Shown here: in pieces, positions 37,721 to 47,943 of the stretch
Layout of the letters: each line of letters begins with the position of its first letter
Numbering within the stretch: the stretch's first letter is position 1
Source of the DNA: Candidatus Poribacteria bacterium
GTDB lineage: Bacteria; Poribacteria; WGA-4E; UBA9662
Direction of reading: 5' to 3'
Length of the DNA: 64,000 nt
Assembly (NCBI GenBank): GCA_030748495.1
Contig: JASMLX010000011.1
Span: 1-64,000, forward strand
Notes under the pieces: model-generated
What the model saw: only the letters and a program-made list of their open reading frames with translations
What the model was told of the DNA's origin: nothing
The model's database searches: none
Position numbers and translations under genes: made by a program

Positions 37721-40700
37721 TCACCGTTGAACCAATAACCGGATTCCAGCCAGAGCAGACACGTTTACCACTTGGTTTTCCAGTAGGCCGAAGTAGAGGC
37801 CATTGGTCACCACCTCGCCAAAACTGTTGGTCAGATTCCAATCCATTTCCCATCTTCCTCGCACCGGCCGAAATGCCGTCAGTGTTGTTACCAGACGGCC
37901 ATCCACACTATAGATCCGTAATTGTGGCTCTCCAGCAGTGACACAGGTTATTCGTATATAAGCCTGTTGAACAGGATTGGGATAAGCAGAGATTTGACCA
38001 ACTGACAAATATCCGTAGTAATTGGGAGCAAATGGAGGAACAACAGTAATGGTTTTGCTACCGATCTTCTCGCTGTTCTCGCTGTTCTGTTCGTCATCAC
38101 CACTATGAACCTCAACTTTCAAACTATCGGCGCTCTTGTCTAAGTTAGTATTCAGTGGATAGATTAGCGACCAAATTTGATCCCCAACAGATCTAATTAA
38201 CTGTGGTTGATCGTTGACCGTAACCATTGGGTCTGCTTCCAACTGCCTGTCTTTAACCACAACGGTAATAATATAGAACTTTTGTTGGATCGGGTCCGGC
38301 AAGCCGAAAATTTCGCATTTAGCCTTCCTCTTTGGTGCGGATAGAATACGAACTTGAATCGGTTGATATGCCTTTTTACCTTCAGGGTCGGAGGCTATCA
38401 TCAGTATTGTCTCCTCTTCTGCAGAAGAGGCCTCTTCTTGTCCTGTTTCCTCCTGTTGCGCGACTCTCGGTTCCCGGGGTATTAATTCTAAAATTAGACT
38501 ATCGTTTTCCTTTCTAGCATCTACGTTTTGGCTAGAAATTGGAATCCAATGAATTTGTTGTATAGGCGTATCTTCATCCTTAACGTAAGAGCCTAAGGAC
38601 GTAATCACTTGTCTGGTCTTAATCTCTCTTTGGAGTTTGATAACCGGAAACGGCTTGATGAAGGTGGGTGGTTTGGGTTCTGTAATGGTCTCTAAAACCT
38701 TAATCGATATTTTACCCGTAACGGATTTCCCACTCGGTGGTGGTTCAGTGACTTTTAGCTCAACTTCATCTTTGGCTGGACCTGTTAATGGGTCGTAATT
38801 GCCTAAACTAATTTTGAGTTCTTTAGAATCATTTATCAATTCATCTTTGACAGTTTGCGATTGTTGGATAACCTCCCACACCAATTCATCTTTGGCAAAT
38901 TTAGAGCCAACCCATTTGCTTAGGTCGATTGTCTTTTCTGGATTATTACCACTTAGTTCAATCAGCGTTGGTAGGTTTAAGGTTAGTGGGATTACTTTCT
39001 CTTTGACGGTAACTTCGATTTCAACCTTTTCACTTTGTTGTTGAAAGTCGTCTACTACCCAAAAGGTAAATTTCCCTTGTCCTACTTTTTGACCTGTTAA
39101 GGTCAGTTCTTTTGTTACATGATCAAACTTTGGTGCGACCAATTGATTGGGCTTTTCAAAGTCGAATGTAACTTGGCCGGATTGCGGTGTAATATTTAAT
39201 TTAATGGGCGAGTTTGTTTCATCAATCTCCAATTCCACTTTCTGAAACGCGTTCTGTATCTTTGGCTTAGGCGGCTTTTCAATTTTTTCCTTCACTTTTA
39301 CCTGCAAACTTCTTTCAACTGGAGCCATTCCTTCGATTGTGGCTACTATGGTCAGCGTAGCTTTGCCGACAAACTTAGGGTCATTGGTCGAGAACACGGC
39401 AAGCCCTATTTCTAGGCCGTCGACCTGAATTTTATCGGCGTTGGGTTGGCCTGAGGATTTGACGCCCCACTTGATTGCGTCTTTAGGATGACTGTCGCCT
39501 TCGATAAATTTCTTCAGATCGTAAGGCGTCGACTTGGCACCTTGTTCAAACTCGACTAGATCGAAATCCCGGATTTCCAAGGGCAACATTTTCTTCTTGA
39601 CCGTTACCTTAACTTCCTGTTGGCCGCTTTTGCCATCCAGGTCTATGGCCTTGACGACTAGCCAGGTGTCACCTTCGGTAAAATCGGGCTGATTTACTAT
39701 CTTTACGACAGCACCATCTAGCGTTACCAACAGTTTATCATTATTATCATAGCCCCAGGTGATCTGTTCTATCGGTTCATCATCTGTTACATACAGACCT
39801 AGATCAATGTCTTTGGCTTCGCCCTCGATCAGGTCTATAGGCGGGATTTTCAATTCAGGGGGCCGTTGCGACTTCAAAACAAGTACATTAATAGCATCAC
39901 TATCGGTGTTACCCTCTGGATCTGTAGCCGTAAACTCGATTCGGTAATCACCAACAGGCGTATTGCCTGCACTGAGTTCGACTTTATGCGTATTCGGGTT
40001 AATAGTGGCAATCAGTTGATTGTTCTGGTCGGCTCCAACGACCTCATTGCTCCAATTAATATCTTCTGCTTGGGTATCAGCATCTTGTAGATAGTCATCA
40101 AGATCCAGATCGTTGATTGTCTTCTTTTCACCTTGATAAATAGCCAGTGCCGGATATTGGTCTAAGCTCACCTGTGGTGGGAACATCGGTTTAACCATCA
40201 CCACTGCAGAAGAGGAAAGTTCAGCTTTATTGATAGCTGTGAATATAACCTCTTCACTGCCGGTTTCCCAGCTAGGCAGAGTGGTGAAGGATACCTGTCG
40301 ATCAGCCTCTATCACAATTTCTAGTTTACTTTTGTCATAGCCGTCGATTTGCCAGACAATTAAAGTATCTGCTGTCGTCGGGTCTTCTACATGATCATCC
40401 AACTTCAATTTGCCGATGGTTGTATCATTAGACTTAATCCGCACTACCTTTGGAAAGTTAACCAGTACCGGACTCTCCGGCTTTTTAACAGTCACGGTGA
40501 CATCTTGCAAATCTTGTAAGCCGTTTGGATCAATGGCGTATAATCTGATGATTTCTTCTACTACAGATTCAGATTGAAACCGAGCTATATTATTCTCATC
40601 AATCTTAATCTGAATCTCTTTTTGCCCCTCGGCTAACCACTCAATTTGCTCTGGTGAGCTATCGAGATCAAAGATATGTTTCTTGAGGTCGATGATCTTT

Positions 40701-42244
40701 TCCTGGCCGAAATCGAGTTCAATCGGTAGGATAGGGATAATCGACGGAGGCGCATTTTTATCGATCAGTTGAACTTCTGTCTCTACCTGATCTGAGATTT
40801 CATTCGGATTGGTAACCCGGAAGGTTAGTCTTTCCGTTCCAGTCCAGTTTCGTAGGTTTTCAAAGGTAACATCTCTTGTTTCAGGATCTACATTAACCTT
40901 GATATTCTCAGCGCCAGAAATGTCCCATTTAAGTTCTACATCTTCAAAATCAAAATCGGCTATCAGGTCATTGAGATTAAAAGTGGCCGGCTCCATTTTG
41001 GATCCATCGTTAGTTGAAACAACAGCTTTGGGAAATAAGGGATCGATAACGGGACCATCAAACTCAGGAATAAAGAGAACGGTTAACAACTGTTGATCCG
41101 TATTACCATCGCTATCGGTGACAGAGATCGGGATTTCAAAAGTTCCTAATCTTGTCCCTTCTACTTTTAGATAACTGCCGACCAGATTCAACAATAAATT
41201 ATCCGCGTCAGGGTTATCGCCAATTTGCCAAGACAGGCCTGCCAGACCAGGATTGTCCAGATCTTCAACGTGGGCATTTAAGTTGAAATTTTTGCCACTA
41301 TTGACCCGAATTCGCTCCCCTTTAGCAGGCAATTTCTGATCAAATAGCAAGGTGGGCGGCGCCGTGACTTGAACACCAATCTCCTTGGATGAGGGGTTCC
41401 CTTCCGGATCTGTTACGGTAAATCGAATCCTTTCTTTGCCGAACCAGTCTGGTTTAGGGCTAAAGGTAACACGGCGTGAGTTAAGATCGATCTTGACCTG
41501 AATGTTTTTTTGGTTCGAAGCTTCCCACTGTATCGACCGAGCCATTTCCTTAGAACTAAGGTTGGGGTTGTTAAAAATTAGATAGTCGTCAAGACGTAAG
41601 TCACTATGTTCCGTATTCATCGGAAATTTAATCCGAGGCGGAAAAGAATCCTTAAAATCAACTGTTCCCCGAACAGTAATGGCGGCTGGTTGCAGAGCGG
41701 AAAAATTGCGACGGGGAAGTTGGTCTATAATTACCCCCGTAACTCGGCTGACACGCTCGATAAAGTCGAAGGTAATCTGACTATCTTTGACCGGTTGAAG
41801 CGTTTTAAACTTAATTATGCCGACTACACCCGGCTGATCCAAGACCGAGATATCATCACCGATTGCCATTAAGGCGGCCGCATAGTCGATCTGGAAATTA
41901 CGCAGAATATTACCCGGGTCACCATGTGTATCGTTGTCCAATGGCTGCCAACCTGTGGGATAAGCCGGACCATTTCTGACAGGTTGAAGACCTGTCAACT
42001 TGTCAGTAGCATCAATTAGTCGTAAATACTTATCGTCGAAAGACAAATAAATCTGGAAGCCAGTAACGCGTGTCCCCTGTGGGTCAATAAAAACCTCCAG
42101 GTCAAACTCTTTTCCGCTGCCGACAGAAAAGTTGGTTCGTTCGTTTTCGGCATGTCGCAAGGCAATCAGTACAGCCTCAGCAGTGTTAGCCAACAACCAT
42201 ATATAGGTTATAGTGTAAAAAAGAAGCAAATGACCTCTATGCAT
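37721..42244 (-). CDS. Giant secreted Ig/cadherin-like surface protein with cohesin-like N-terminus
   Basis: A signal peptide (HLLLFYTITYIWLLANTAEA) precedes a ~170-residue cohesin-like domain (FDLEVFIDPQGTRVTGFQIY, VVGIIKFKTLQP). Residues ~190-1330 hold about a dozen Ig/cadherin-like repeats of ~80-100 residues. Many contain FTVTDPEGN, ATDPEGN or DSDGN at the interdomain Asp-rich turns, suggesting calcium-dependent rigid stalks. The last ~90 residues, starting SAYPNPVQQAYIRITCV and containing LRIYSVDGRLV, form an FlgD-Ig/T9SS-like sorting domain. The length, 1507 aa, and the repeats suggest adhesion or scaffolding at the surface. The cohesin-like head could bind a dockerin-type partner, but none is seen here. 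Confidence 0.82.
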   Translation of the reverse strand: MHRGHLLLFYTITYIWLLANTAEAVLIALRHAENERTNFSVGSGKEFDLEVFIDPQGTRVTGFQIYLSFDDKYLRLIDATDKLTGLQPVRNGPAYPTGWQPLDNDTHGDPGNILRNFQIDYAAALMAIGDDISVLDQPGVVGIIKFKTLQPVKDSQITFDFIERVSRVTGVIIDQLPRRNFSALQPAAITVRGTVDFKDSFPPRIKFPMNTEHSDLRLDDYLIFNNPNLSSKEMARSIQWEASNQKNIQVKIDLNSRRVTFSPKPDWFGKERIRFTVTDPEGNPSSKEIGVQVTAPPTLLFDQKLPAKGERIRVNSGKNFNLNAHVEDLDNPGLAGLSWQIGDNPDADNLLLNLVGSYLKVEGTRLGTFEIPISVTDSDGNTDQQLLTVLFIPEFDGPVIDPLFPKAVVSTNDGSKMEPATFNLNDLIADFDFEDVELKWDISGAENIKVNVDPETRDVTFENLRNWTGTERLTFRVTNPNEISDQVETEVQLIDKNAPPSIIPILPIELDFGQEKIIDLKKHIFDLDSSPEQIEWLAEGQKEIQIKIDENNIARFQSESVVEEIIRLYAIDPNGLQDLQDVTVTVKKPESPVLVNFPKVVRIKSNDTTIGKLKLDDHVEDPTTADTLIVWQIDGYDKSKLEIVIEADRQVSFTTLPSWETGSEEVIFTAINKAELSSSAVVMVKPMFPPQVSLDQYPALAIYQGEKKTINDLDLDDYLQDADTQAEDINWSNEVVGADQNNQLIATINPNTHKVELSAGNTPVGDYRIEFTATDPEGNTDSDAINVLVLKSQRPPELKIPPIDLIEGEAKDIDLGLYVTDDEPIEQITWGYDNNDKLLVTLDGAVVKIVNQPDFTEGDTWLVVKAIDLDGKSGQQEVKVTVKKKMLPLEIRDFDLVEFEQGAKSTPYDLKKFIEGDSHPKDAIKWGVKSSGQPNADKIQVDGLEIGLAVFSTNDPKFVGKATLTIVATIEGMAPVERSLQVKVKEKIEKPPKPKIQNAFQKVELEIDETNSPIKLNITPQSGQVTFDFEKPNQLVAPKFDHVTKELTLTGQKVGQGKFTFWVVDDFQQQSEKVEIEVTVKEKVIPLTLNLPTLIELSGNNPEKTIDLSKWVGSKFAKDELVWEVIQQSQTVKDELINDSKELKISLGNYDPLTGPAKDEVELKVTEPPPSGKSVTGKISIKVLETITEPKPPTFIKPFPVIKLQREIKTRQVITSLGSYVKDEDTPIQQIHWIPISSQNVDARKENDSLILELIPREPRVAQQEETGQEEASSAEEETILMIASDPEGKKAYQPIQVRILSAPKRKAKCEIFGLPDPIQQKFYIITVVVKDRQLEADPMVTVNDQPQLIRSVGDQIWSLIYPLNTNLDKSADSLKVEVHSGDDEQNSENSEKIGSKTITVVPPFAPNYYGYLSVGQISAYPNPVQQAYIRITCVTAGEPQLRIYSVDGRLVTTLTAFRPVRGRWEMDWNLTNSFGEVVTNGLYFGLLENQVVNVSALAGIRLLVQR

Positions 42245-42470
42245 AAGAATGATGGTCTAATTTCTTCGATAAGTGTTGGTAACGTTGAACTCGCAGCAAT
42301 CTAGAGTGACGAATTCATATAGTGTATACTGGTTCAGTATCAGTAGCATTCTAATCCAGGCGGAATGGGTTTGCAAGAAGTGTACCATCGTCAAAATGAT
42401 TGAAATGAAAAGCGAATAATTATCGCTTTGTTTGGGCGTTTTCACCGGACCGGAAATCGGCCATTTTTGA

Positions 42471-42498
42471 TTGACAAGTCGGGTACTTAGCTTATAAT
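42471..42498 (+). promoter_or_regulatory. Sigma-70-type promoter of acs
   Basis: A consensus TTGACA at 42471-42476 and TATAAT at 42493-42498 are separated by 16 bases. The acs start codon follows 34 bases later, with GGAG just before it. This is one of the two best promoter matches in the window. Confidence 0.75.
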
Positions 42499-42532
42499 CT
42501 TAGGGTATCAGATCAGCAGTGGAGAAAATCTA

Positions 42533-44482
42533 ATGAGTCAAAAAACTTTTCCCCCATCAGGTACAAATTATCCTATTGATAACGCGCACATCAGCAGTTT
42601 AGCGCAATATGAAGAGATTTACGCTGAATCGATTCGAGATCCAGAAGCTTTCTGGGCACAGATTGCCGAACGTCTCACATGGTTCAAAAAATGGAATCAG
42701 ATTCGAGAGTACGATTTTGTCAATGCTAAGCTCAAATGGTTTGAAGGCGCAACCTTAAACGCTTGCTATAACTGTTTAGATCGACATGTTGAGTCCGGAC
42801 ACGGAGACGACACCGCCTTGGTTTGGGAAGGTAACGACCCTGCTGAGGATAAAACCTTTACCTTTAATCAACTACTAACCGAGGTCAAGAAATTTGCTAA
42901 TGTCTTGAAAGCACAAGGCGTTAGGAAAGGAGACCGTGTTTGTCTCTATATGCAGATGATACCGGAACTGGCAATCGCCGTCTTGGCCTGTGCCAGAATT
43001 GGTGCCGTCCATTCGGTGGTATTTGGCGCATTTTCTGCTGATGCCTTACGTGATCGGATCAATGACTCCGAGTGTAAACTACTCATTACACAGGATACTG
43101 CCGTGCGTGGAGCAAAAGGTGGTATCCCAATGAAAGCTAACGCCGATCAAGCGGTGAAAGAGGCACCATCGATCGATACAGTGATCGTGGTACAACGAAC
43201 CGGTGAGACCGTTGACGAGGCTGAACAAGACGTATGGTGGCATGAAGCGATGGCAGAAGCCGATGACAATTGTCCCGCAGAAGAGATGGCTGCTGAAGAT
43301 CCACTATTTATTTTATATACCTCCGGCTCCACCGGCAAACCTAAAGGCGTTCTGCACACGACCGGCGGGTACATGGTTTATACTTCCTATTCGCACGAGG
43401 CAATCTTCGATTACCATCCGGGCGATGTTTACTGGTGTACAGCTGATATCGGCTGGATTACCGGTCACTCTTATATTATCTATGGACCACTAGCCAACCG
43501 TGCCATTACGGTTATGTTTGAAGGAGTTCCTAACTACCCTGATTTTGGCCGTTTCTGGCAAGTGGTTGAGAAGCACCAGATCAACCTGTTTTACACCGCA
43601 CCAACGGCCTTGCGGGCCTTAATGAAAGAAGGTAATAGCTGGGTTGATAAGTACGACCGATCATCGCTCCGCCTATTGGGTACGGTCGGTGAGACAATCA
43701 AAGAGCCAGAGTGGACTTGGTATTACGATATTGTGGGTGAGGGCCGTTGCCCGATTGTCGATACGTGGTGGCAAACGGAAACCGGAGGTATTCTGATTAC
43801 ACCTCTCCCTGCCATCTCAGACCTGAAACCCGGCTCGGCTATGATTCCATTCTTCGGGATTGAGCCGGTCTTGCTAGATGAAGAAGGAAACGAAGTTGAA
43901 GGTAATCCCGCCAGCGGCTATCTCTGTATCAAGTCGTCTTGGCCAGGCCTAATGCGGACGGTTTATGGCGATCATGAACGATTTCAGCAGACCTACTTCG
44001 AGCGTTTCCCAGGATATTACATGGCGGGTGATGGTGCCATGCGGGACCAAGACGGCCACTATTGGATCACCGGCCGGGTAGACGATGTATTGAACGTCTC
44101 TGGACACCGGCTGGGTACCGCCGAGATCGAGGGCGCAATCGGTCAGCACGATGCAGTCGCTGAAGCCGCAGTCGTCGGTTATCCGCACGAAATTAAAGGG
44201 CAAGGCGTTTATGCCTATGTTACCCTGATGACGGGCCAAGACCCCTCGGACGAAATCAGCCTCGGTATTAAACGGACAGTGCGGGCGCTGATCGGCCCAC
44301 ACGCCACACCCGATAAAATTCAGTTTACGCCGGCCTTGCCTAAGACTAGATCTGGCAAAATCATGCGACGGATTCTACGCCGGATCGCTGAAGGGGATAC
44401 TGATAATTTGGGAGATATTTCCACCTTAGCAGATCCAACTGTGGTTGAAGATCTGCTAACAAGTGGCGTTTATAGTGGATAG
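42533..44482 (+). CDS. acsA: Acetyl-CoA synthetase (AMP-forming)
   Basis: A 649-residue ANL-superfamily enzyme of full Acs length. The ATP-binding P-loop is [20 protein letters not shown]. Next come [30 protein letters not shown] (motif A5) and [20 protein letters not shown] (hinge region). [20 protein letters not shown] carries the C-terminal catalytic Lys that is acetylated in regulated Acs enzymes. It converts acetate, ATP and CoA to acetyl-CoA in the cytoplasm. The gene has its own consensus promoter and is followed by argH with essentially no gap, so the two are probably cotranscribed. Confidence 0.96.
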   Translation: MSQKTFPPSGTNYPIDNAHISSLAQYEEIYAESIRDPEAFWAQIAERLTWFKKWNQIREYDFVNAKLKWFEGATLNACYNCLDRHVESGHGDDTALVWEGNDPAEDKTFTFNQLLTEVKKFANVLKAQGVRKGDRVCLYMQMIPELAIAVLACARIGAVHSVVFGAFSADALRDRINDSECKLLITQDTAVRGAKGGIPMKANADQAVKEAPSIDTVIVVQRTGETVDEAEQDVWWHEAMAEADDNCPAEEMAAEDPLFILYTSGSTGKPKGVLHTTGGYMVYTSYSHEAIFDYHPGDVYWCTADIGWITGHSYIIYGPLANRAITVMFEGVPNYPDFGRFWQVVEKHQINLFYTAPTALRALMKEGNSWVDKYDRSSLRLLGTVGETIKEPEWTWYYDIVGEGRCPIVDTWWQTETGGILITPLPAISDLKPGSAMIPFFGIEPVLLDEEGNEVEGNPASGYLCIKSSWPGLMRTVYGDHERFQQTYFERFPGYYMAGDGAMRDQDGHYWITGRVDDVLNVSGHRLGTAEIEGAIGQHDAVAEAAVVGYPHEIKGQGVYAYVTLMTGQDPSDEISLGIKRTVRALIGPHATPDKIQFTPALPKTRSGKIMRRILRRIAEGDTDNLGDISTLADPTVVEDLLTSGVYSG

Positions 44483-44511
44483 TGGTCAGTTGTCTCTCTT
44501 CGACTTCCACA

Positions 44512-45993
44512 ATGAGTAGTTTATGGGGTGGCCGTTTCAGTCGTAAAATGGCCACTTCGATGCTTAATTTCAGCCAATCGACTGAGGCCGATACTCGCCT
44601 GATTCCCTACGACATTTGGGGCAGTCAGGCTCATGCCTTGATGCTGGCTCGTCAGCAAATCATTACGGAAACAGATCTAGGCCCGATTCTGACCTGGTTG
44701 GACAAAGCTCTAACCGATTTCCAACAGGGGCAGTTAGTACTGGATCCGGCTAAAGAGGACGTCCACATGAACGTGGAGTTCTACTTGATTGAAGGAGCCG
44801 GAGCCGAATTCGGCGGCAAACTGCATACGGCTCGTTCCCGTAACGATCAGGTTTTGACCGACGCTCGCTTGTATAGTCGAGAGCAGATCTTGGCGATTTC
44901 ATCGCACTTGACGGGTTTGTCCCGAACTTTTCTAAACCTTGCTGACCAACATACCACAACTGTTATGCCAGGCTATACGCATACCCAACACGCCCAACCT
45001 ATTAGTCTCGGATTTTGGGCCACTGCCTACGTTAGCCTGTTTTTACGAGATCTAAAACGGTTGGCTGCAGCCTTTGAGACTACGAATTCCAACCCACTGG
45101 GTGCTGGTGCTTTAGCCGGCACTACCTTTCCCATAGATCGGGATTTTACCACGCGACTGCTCGGGTTCGACCATCTCCATCGACACGCTTTGGATGTCAT
45201 CAGTTCTCGTGATTTTATAGCCGAAACCTTATCGGCGCTAGTGATCCTAATGGCCAATCTCTCCCGGTTAAGTGAGGAAATTGTCTACTGGACCAGCTAC
45301 GAGTTCGGTCTAGCTAAACTGGATGACGCTTTTGCTTCTGGTAGTTCAATCATGCCACAAAAGAAGAACGCCGATGTAGCAGAATTGATGAGAGGTCGTT
45401 TTGGTAAAATGTTGGGAACTTTAGTTGATCTGCTGACTAACCTGAAAGGGCTACCTCTGGGCTACAACCGAGATCTACAAGAAGACAAACCGCCGCTCTG
45501 GCGAGCTTTCGATACCATTGAGGACTGTTTGCAGATCTTGCCCCAAATGCTACAGAGCATGACCTTTAATACCGACAGAATGGCAGATCTATGTCAGGCT
45601 AATTTCTCCACTGCTACTGAATTGGCAAACTACCTAGTTAAGGAACGAGATCTACCTTTCCGACAGTGCCACGAAATCGTCGGTGGCGTTGTCGGGAAGC
45701 TTTCACAACAGGGAGAAACCTTTGCTAATCTGGAACAAACGGGCTCGTTCCTAAAAGAGATGGGAATTAAAATTGCGGATGTAGATTTAGCGCAAATCTT
45801 GGACGCCCGGCAGGCACTGAACAGAAATCAGAGTGTTGGTGGCACCTCACCTACTGAGGTCAAAAAAATGATTAAGGAATTTAGTGAAACGTTAAGTCAT
45901 ATCGAAAACCAGATCAAACGACAGACCGAGCAGATCCAGCAAGCCTACCACCGAACTCAGCAATTGGTACAAGAAGCAATCAATGGGAGTTGA
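44512..45993 (+). CDS. argH: Argininosuccinate lyase
   Basis: Starts SLWGGRFSRKMATSMLNFSQ, typical of ArgH. The family contains three conserved regions, seen here as HTARSRNDQV, TQHAQPISLGFW with the general acid/base His, and the fumarase/lyase signature GSSIMPQKKNADVAELM. In most ArgH proteins the last reads KKNPD; the Pro-to-Ala change is unusual. It splits argininosuccinate into arginine and fumarate, the last step of arginine synthesis. The start at 44512 is supported by family alignment; a 10-codon longer frame overlaps acs. No other arg gene is present; it follows acs directly. Confidence 0.93.
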   Translation: MSSLWGGRFSRKMATSMLNFSQSTEADTRLIPYDIWGSQAHALMLARQQIITETDLGPILTWLDKALTDFQQGQLVLDPAKEDVHMNVEFYLIEGAGAEFGGKLHTARSRNDQVLTDARLYSREQILAISSHLTGLSRTFLNLADQHTTTVMPGYTHTQHAQPISLGFWATAYVSLFLRDLKRLAAAFETTNSNPLGAGALAGTTFPIDRDFTTRLLGFDHLHRHALDVISSRDFIAETLSALVILMANLSRLSEEIVYWTSYEFGLAKLDDAFASGSSIMPQKKNADVAELMRGRFGKMLGTLVDLLTNLKGLPLGYNRDLQEDKPPLWRAFDTIEDCLQILPQMLQSMTFNTDRMADLCQANFSTATELANYLVKERDLPFRQCHEIVGGVVGKLSQQGETFANLEQTGSFLKEMGIKIADVDLAQILDARQALNRNQSVGGTSPTEVKKMIKEFSETLSHIENQIKRQTEQIQQAYHRTQQLVQEAINGS

Positions 45994-46020
45994 CCGCCCT
46001 ACCTACAAGGTCTATTTTAC

Positions 46021-46065
46021 GGACATAAGCATGACCTCGATCAAGTCGAGGACATGCTTATGTCC
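46021..46065. repeat. Long hairpin carrying the dispersed palindromic repeat; likely bidirectional terminator
   Basis: A 13-base arm GGACATAAGCATG pairs with CATGCTTATGTCC. Inside it CCTCGA-tcaag-TCGAGG pairs as well, with one A-A mismatch between the two parts. The result is a 19-bp stem in 45 bases. It lies between the ends of two convergent genes (argH and the TIM-barrel gene). No strong T-run follows, so it may be a REP-type transcription stop or RNA-stability element. Confidence 0.75.
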
Positions 46066-46074
46066 GGGGATTGG

Positions 46075-46839
46075 CTAGGCATTCTGACAGACGAAATTCA
46101 TATTTTTCTCAGCCGAAGCAATTCGCTCGTCATTGCCTGGCGTTTCTAATACCCACCAACCGTTATAACCAATTGCGTTAGAAGCACTGAAAACGGCGTC
46201 AAAATCGACCTCGCCCTCACCAGCATGATTGCCGCCAGTGTCTTTGATGTGCATCTGCACAATAGCGTTCCCCAGTTGCTGGATTTCAGACGGTGAATCG
46301 TAGCCGATTGAGGTCGCATTACCCATGTCATAGTAGACGCCAATCCGACTAGATCCAACCCGATCAATAATGGATAGATGATCCTCAGCACTCACGGTCG
46401 ATTCAATTCCAAAGTAGACCTCGGACTTGTCTGCTGTTTCCGCTGCCATCTTCCATCCATCCAGAAACCGACCGGATTGCAGATCTTCAGGCTTAATCTG
46501 ACCGTTGCCGAAGAACGGTACTAGAATCACTGTTGCCCCCAGATCAGGTGCGACTTCTGCCAGTCGTTGTAACATAGCAATTCCTTCGGTCCGAATGGAA
46601 TCTACTGGATTAGCAAAAGAAAAGGCGGTAAAACCACCTGGTGAGAGGGAGCATATCTCGATCTGATAGGTTTCAGACCAGGCATTCAATTGATCGATTC
46701 CACCTTCTTGCCAGATTGGATGATTTCGATAATCAGCTCCTATGCAGATTTCCAATCCGCTAAAACCGATGCTTTTCGCCTTTTGAAAAGTCTCCTCTAA
46801 TGGTAGCCCTAGCATTCCGTCTCGAATTCCAACTTTCAT
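46075..46839 (-). CDS. Sugar phosphate isomerase/epimerase-family TIM barrel protein
   Basis: Begins MKVGIRDGMLGLPLEETFQ with GFSGLEICIG, the first strands of the xylose-isomerase-like (AP endonuclease 2) TIM barrel. FGIESTVSAEDHLSIIDRVG, GVYYDMGNAT, VQMHIKDTGG and WVLETPG supply the conserved Glu, Asp, His and Glu of the metal centre. Length, 254 aa, fits small sugar epimerases or IolE/IolI-like enzymes. A ribosome site (AGGAG) lies about 8 bases before the start. The substrate is not predictable, but given the iolG-like gene and sugar genes in the window, an inositol or sugar intermediate is plausible. Confidence 0.87.
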   Translation of the reverse strand: MKVGIRDGMLGLPLEETFQKAKSIGFSGLEICIGADYRNHPIWQEGGIDQLNAWSETYQIEICSLSPGGFTAFSFANPVDSIRTEGIAMLQRLAEVAPDLGATVILVPFFGNGQIKPEDLQSGRFLDGWKMAAETADKSEVYFGIESTVSAEDHLSIIDRVGSSRIGVYYDMGNATSIGYDSPSEIQQLGNAIVQMHIKDTGGNHAGEGEVDFDAVFSASNAIGYNGWWVLETPGNDERIASAEKNMNFVCQNA

Positions 46840-47594
46840 TATTCACTCCTTAGTGCTATCTAGTGATAAGATTTAGTCGCCCGAGAGCTGTATTCTGGAG
46901 TTAGAATCAAACTATCCTCATTACGAAATTACGTTCTCAACTAGGCAACTCCGCCCTCGGCTCGGTCTATCTTCAACCCTAAATCAAGTCGAGGACACAT
47001 TTAGATTGAGAAATCGGGGAGAAGTCGCTTTGATCTGGGGAGGGTATGTTTTATGACAGGACTCAATCGCCACCCTTGGCCAATCAGGAGGCAATTGATG
47101 GCTTTCACATGCACCCGAAACAAGTTTCTAACCACCGAAGCACAAAATAAACGACAATAAGGTTATCTCACTTTTGCAATTTCGTCAAGAGCCGTGCAAC
47201 GAAAACCACTGACATTTAAGCTCAACAGGTAATTTCTAGTGCCTAATAGCTCGTCAGTCAGACTCTGGCTGACAAGGCCGTCTTCAAAATTCGCCTAAAG
47301 TTGTGGTTTTCATCAACTGATGCAGGCCTGTTTCTTGAACGTTGCTTCTGATTAGCAATTCAGACGTAAGAATAGAGGAAGTAGGGGGACTGAACTTCGT
47401 GCTAAGAAAAGTTTAATGTCCATTCATACTTGGCATTGTGAACCATCGACCTTGAGACTTTAAAAGCTAGTGAAGAATTAGTCAACCCTTGATCAATCCT
47501 AAGTCTTGCCAGTTGTTCCGGCCTTTGGTAGACTTTACCCGGTGACATTTGATAAAATGGCACCGTTCCGACTTGATGAAGAATCATTTATAAA
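46840..47594. other. Noncoding interval with a partial copy of the dispersed repeat
   Basis: About 750 bases without a convincing gene. CTAAAT (46979-46984) and ATTTAG (46999-47004) flank AAGTCGAGGACA, a partial copy of the repeat in the 46021-46065 hairpin. Other parts, such as 47260-47420, have weak protein-like patches on both strands that I cannot assign; the frame at 47402-47587 (minus) is not supported. Confidence 0.4.
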
Positions 47595-47741
47595 ATGATG
47601 CCGGTATTCCATATCGGCCTATTGTTACTCGTCTGCTCCTACATAGTGATAGCCCAGCTGTCCCTGAAGGTCACACCGGTTGATGATACACCAAAAGGCT
47701 CCGATCTCTGGCCCAAATGCCCGAGCCTGGTAGAATCATGA
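47595..47741 (+). CDS. Possible short signal-peptide ORF, 48 aa
   Basis: MMPVFHIGLLLLVCSYIVIA looks like a signal peptide, followed by QLSLKVTPVDDTPKGSDLWP and a stop. There is no good ribosome site. In another frame the next bases read DGGRQRAVKWEMPVV. This suggests the front end of a gene broken by a frameshift, perhaps the original start of the downstream propeller protein. Weakly supported. Confidence 0.25.
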   Translation: MMPVFHIGLLLLVCSYIVIAQLSLKVTPVDDTPKGSDLWPKCPSLVES

Positions 47742-47943
47742 ACATAGTTGACGGTGGTCGTCAGCGAGCAGTCAAATGGGAAATGCCAGTTGTAAGAATT
47801 TATCTGAGAAATACTACTCTTGCTGTCTTGATAAGGAGGGATTGTTTTCTTTGCCTGTCCGATCGTCATCGTTGGTTCGTATCCGGGGCCAAAAGATTTT
47901 AAGAATGATGCGAGATAGAGGATGCATATCCAGTATTAGTCTG

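Noticed and set aside
47402..47587. 61-codon minus-strand frame
   Set aside because: No recognisable family, no ribosome site; the region is otherwise noncoding.
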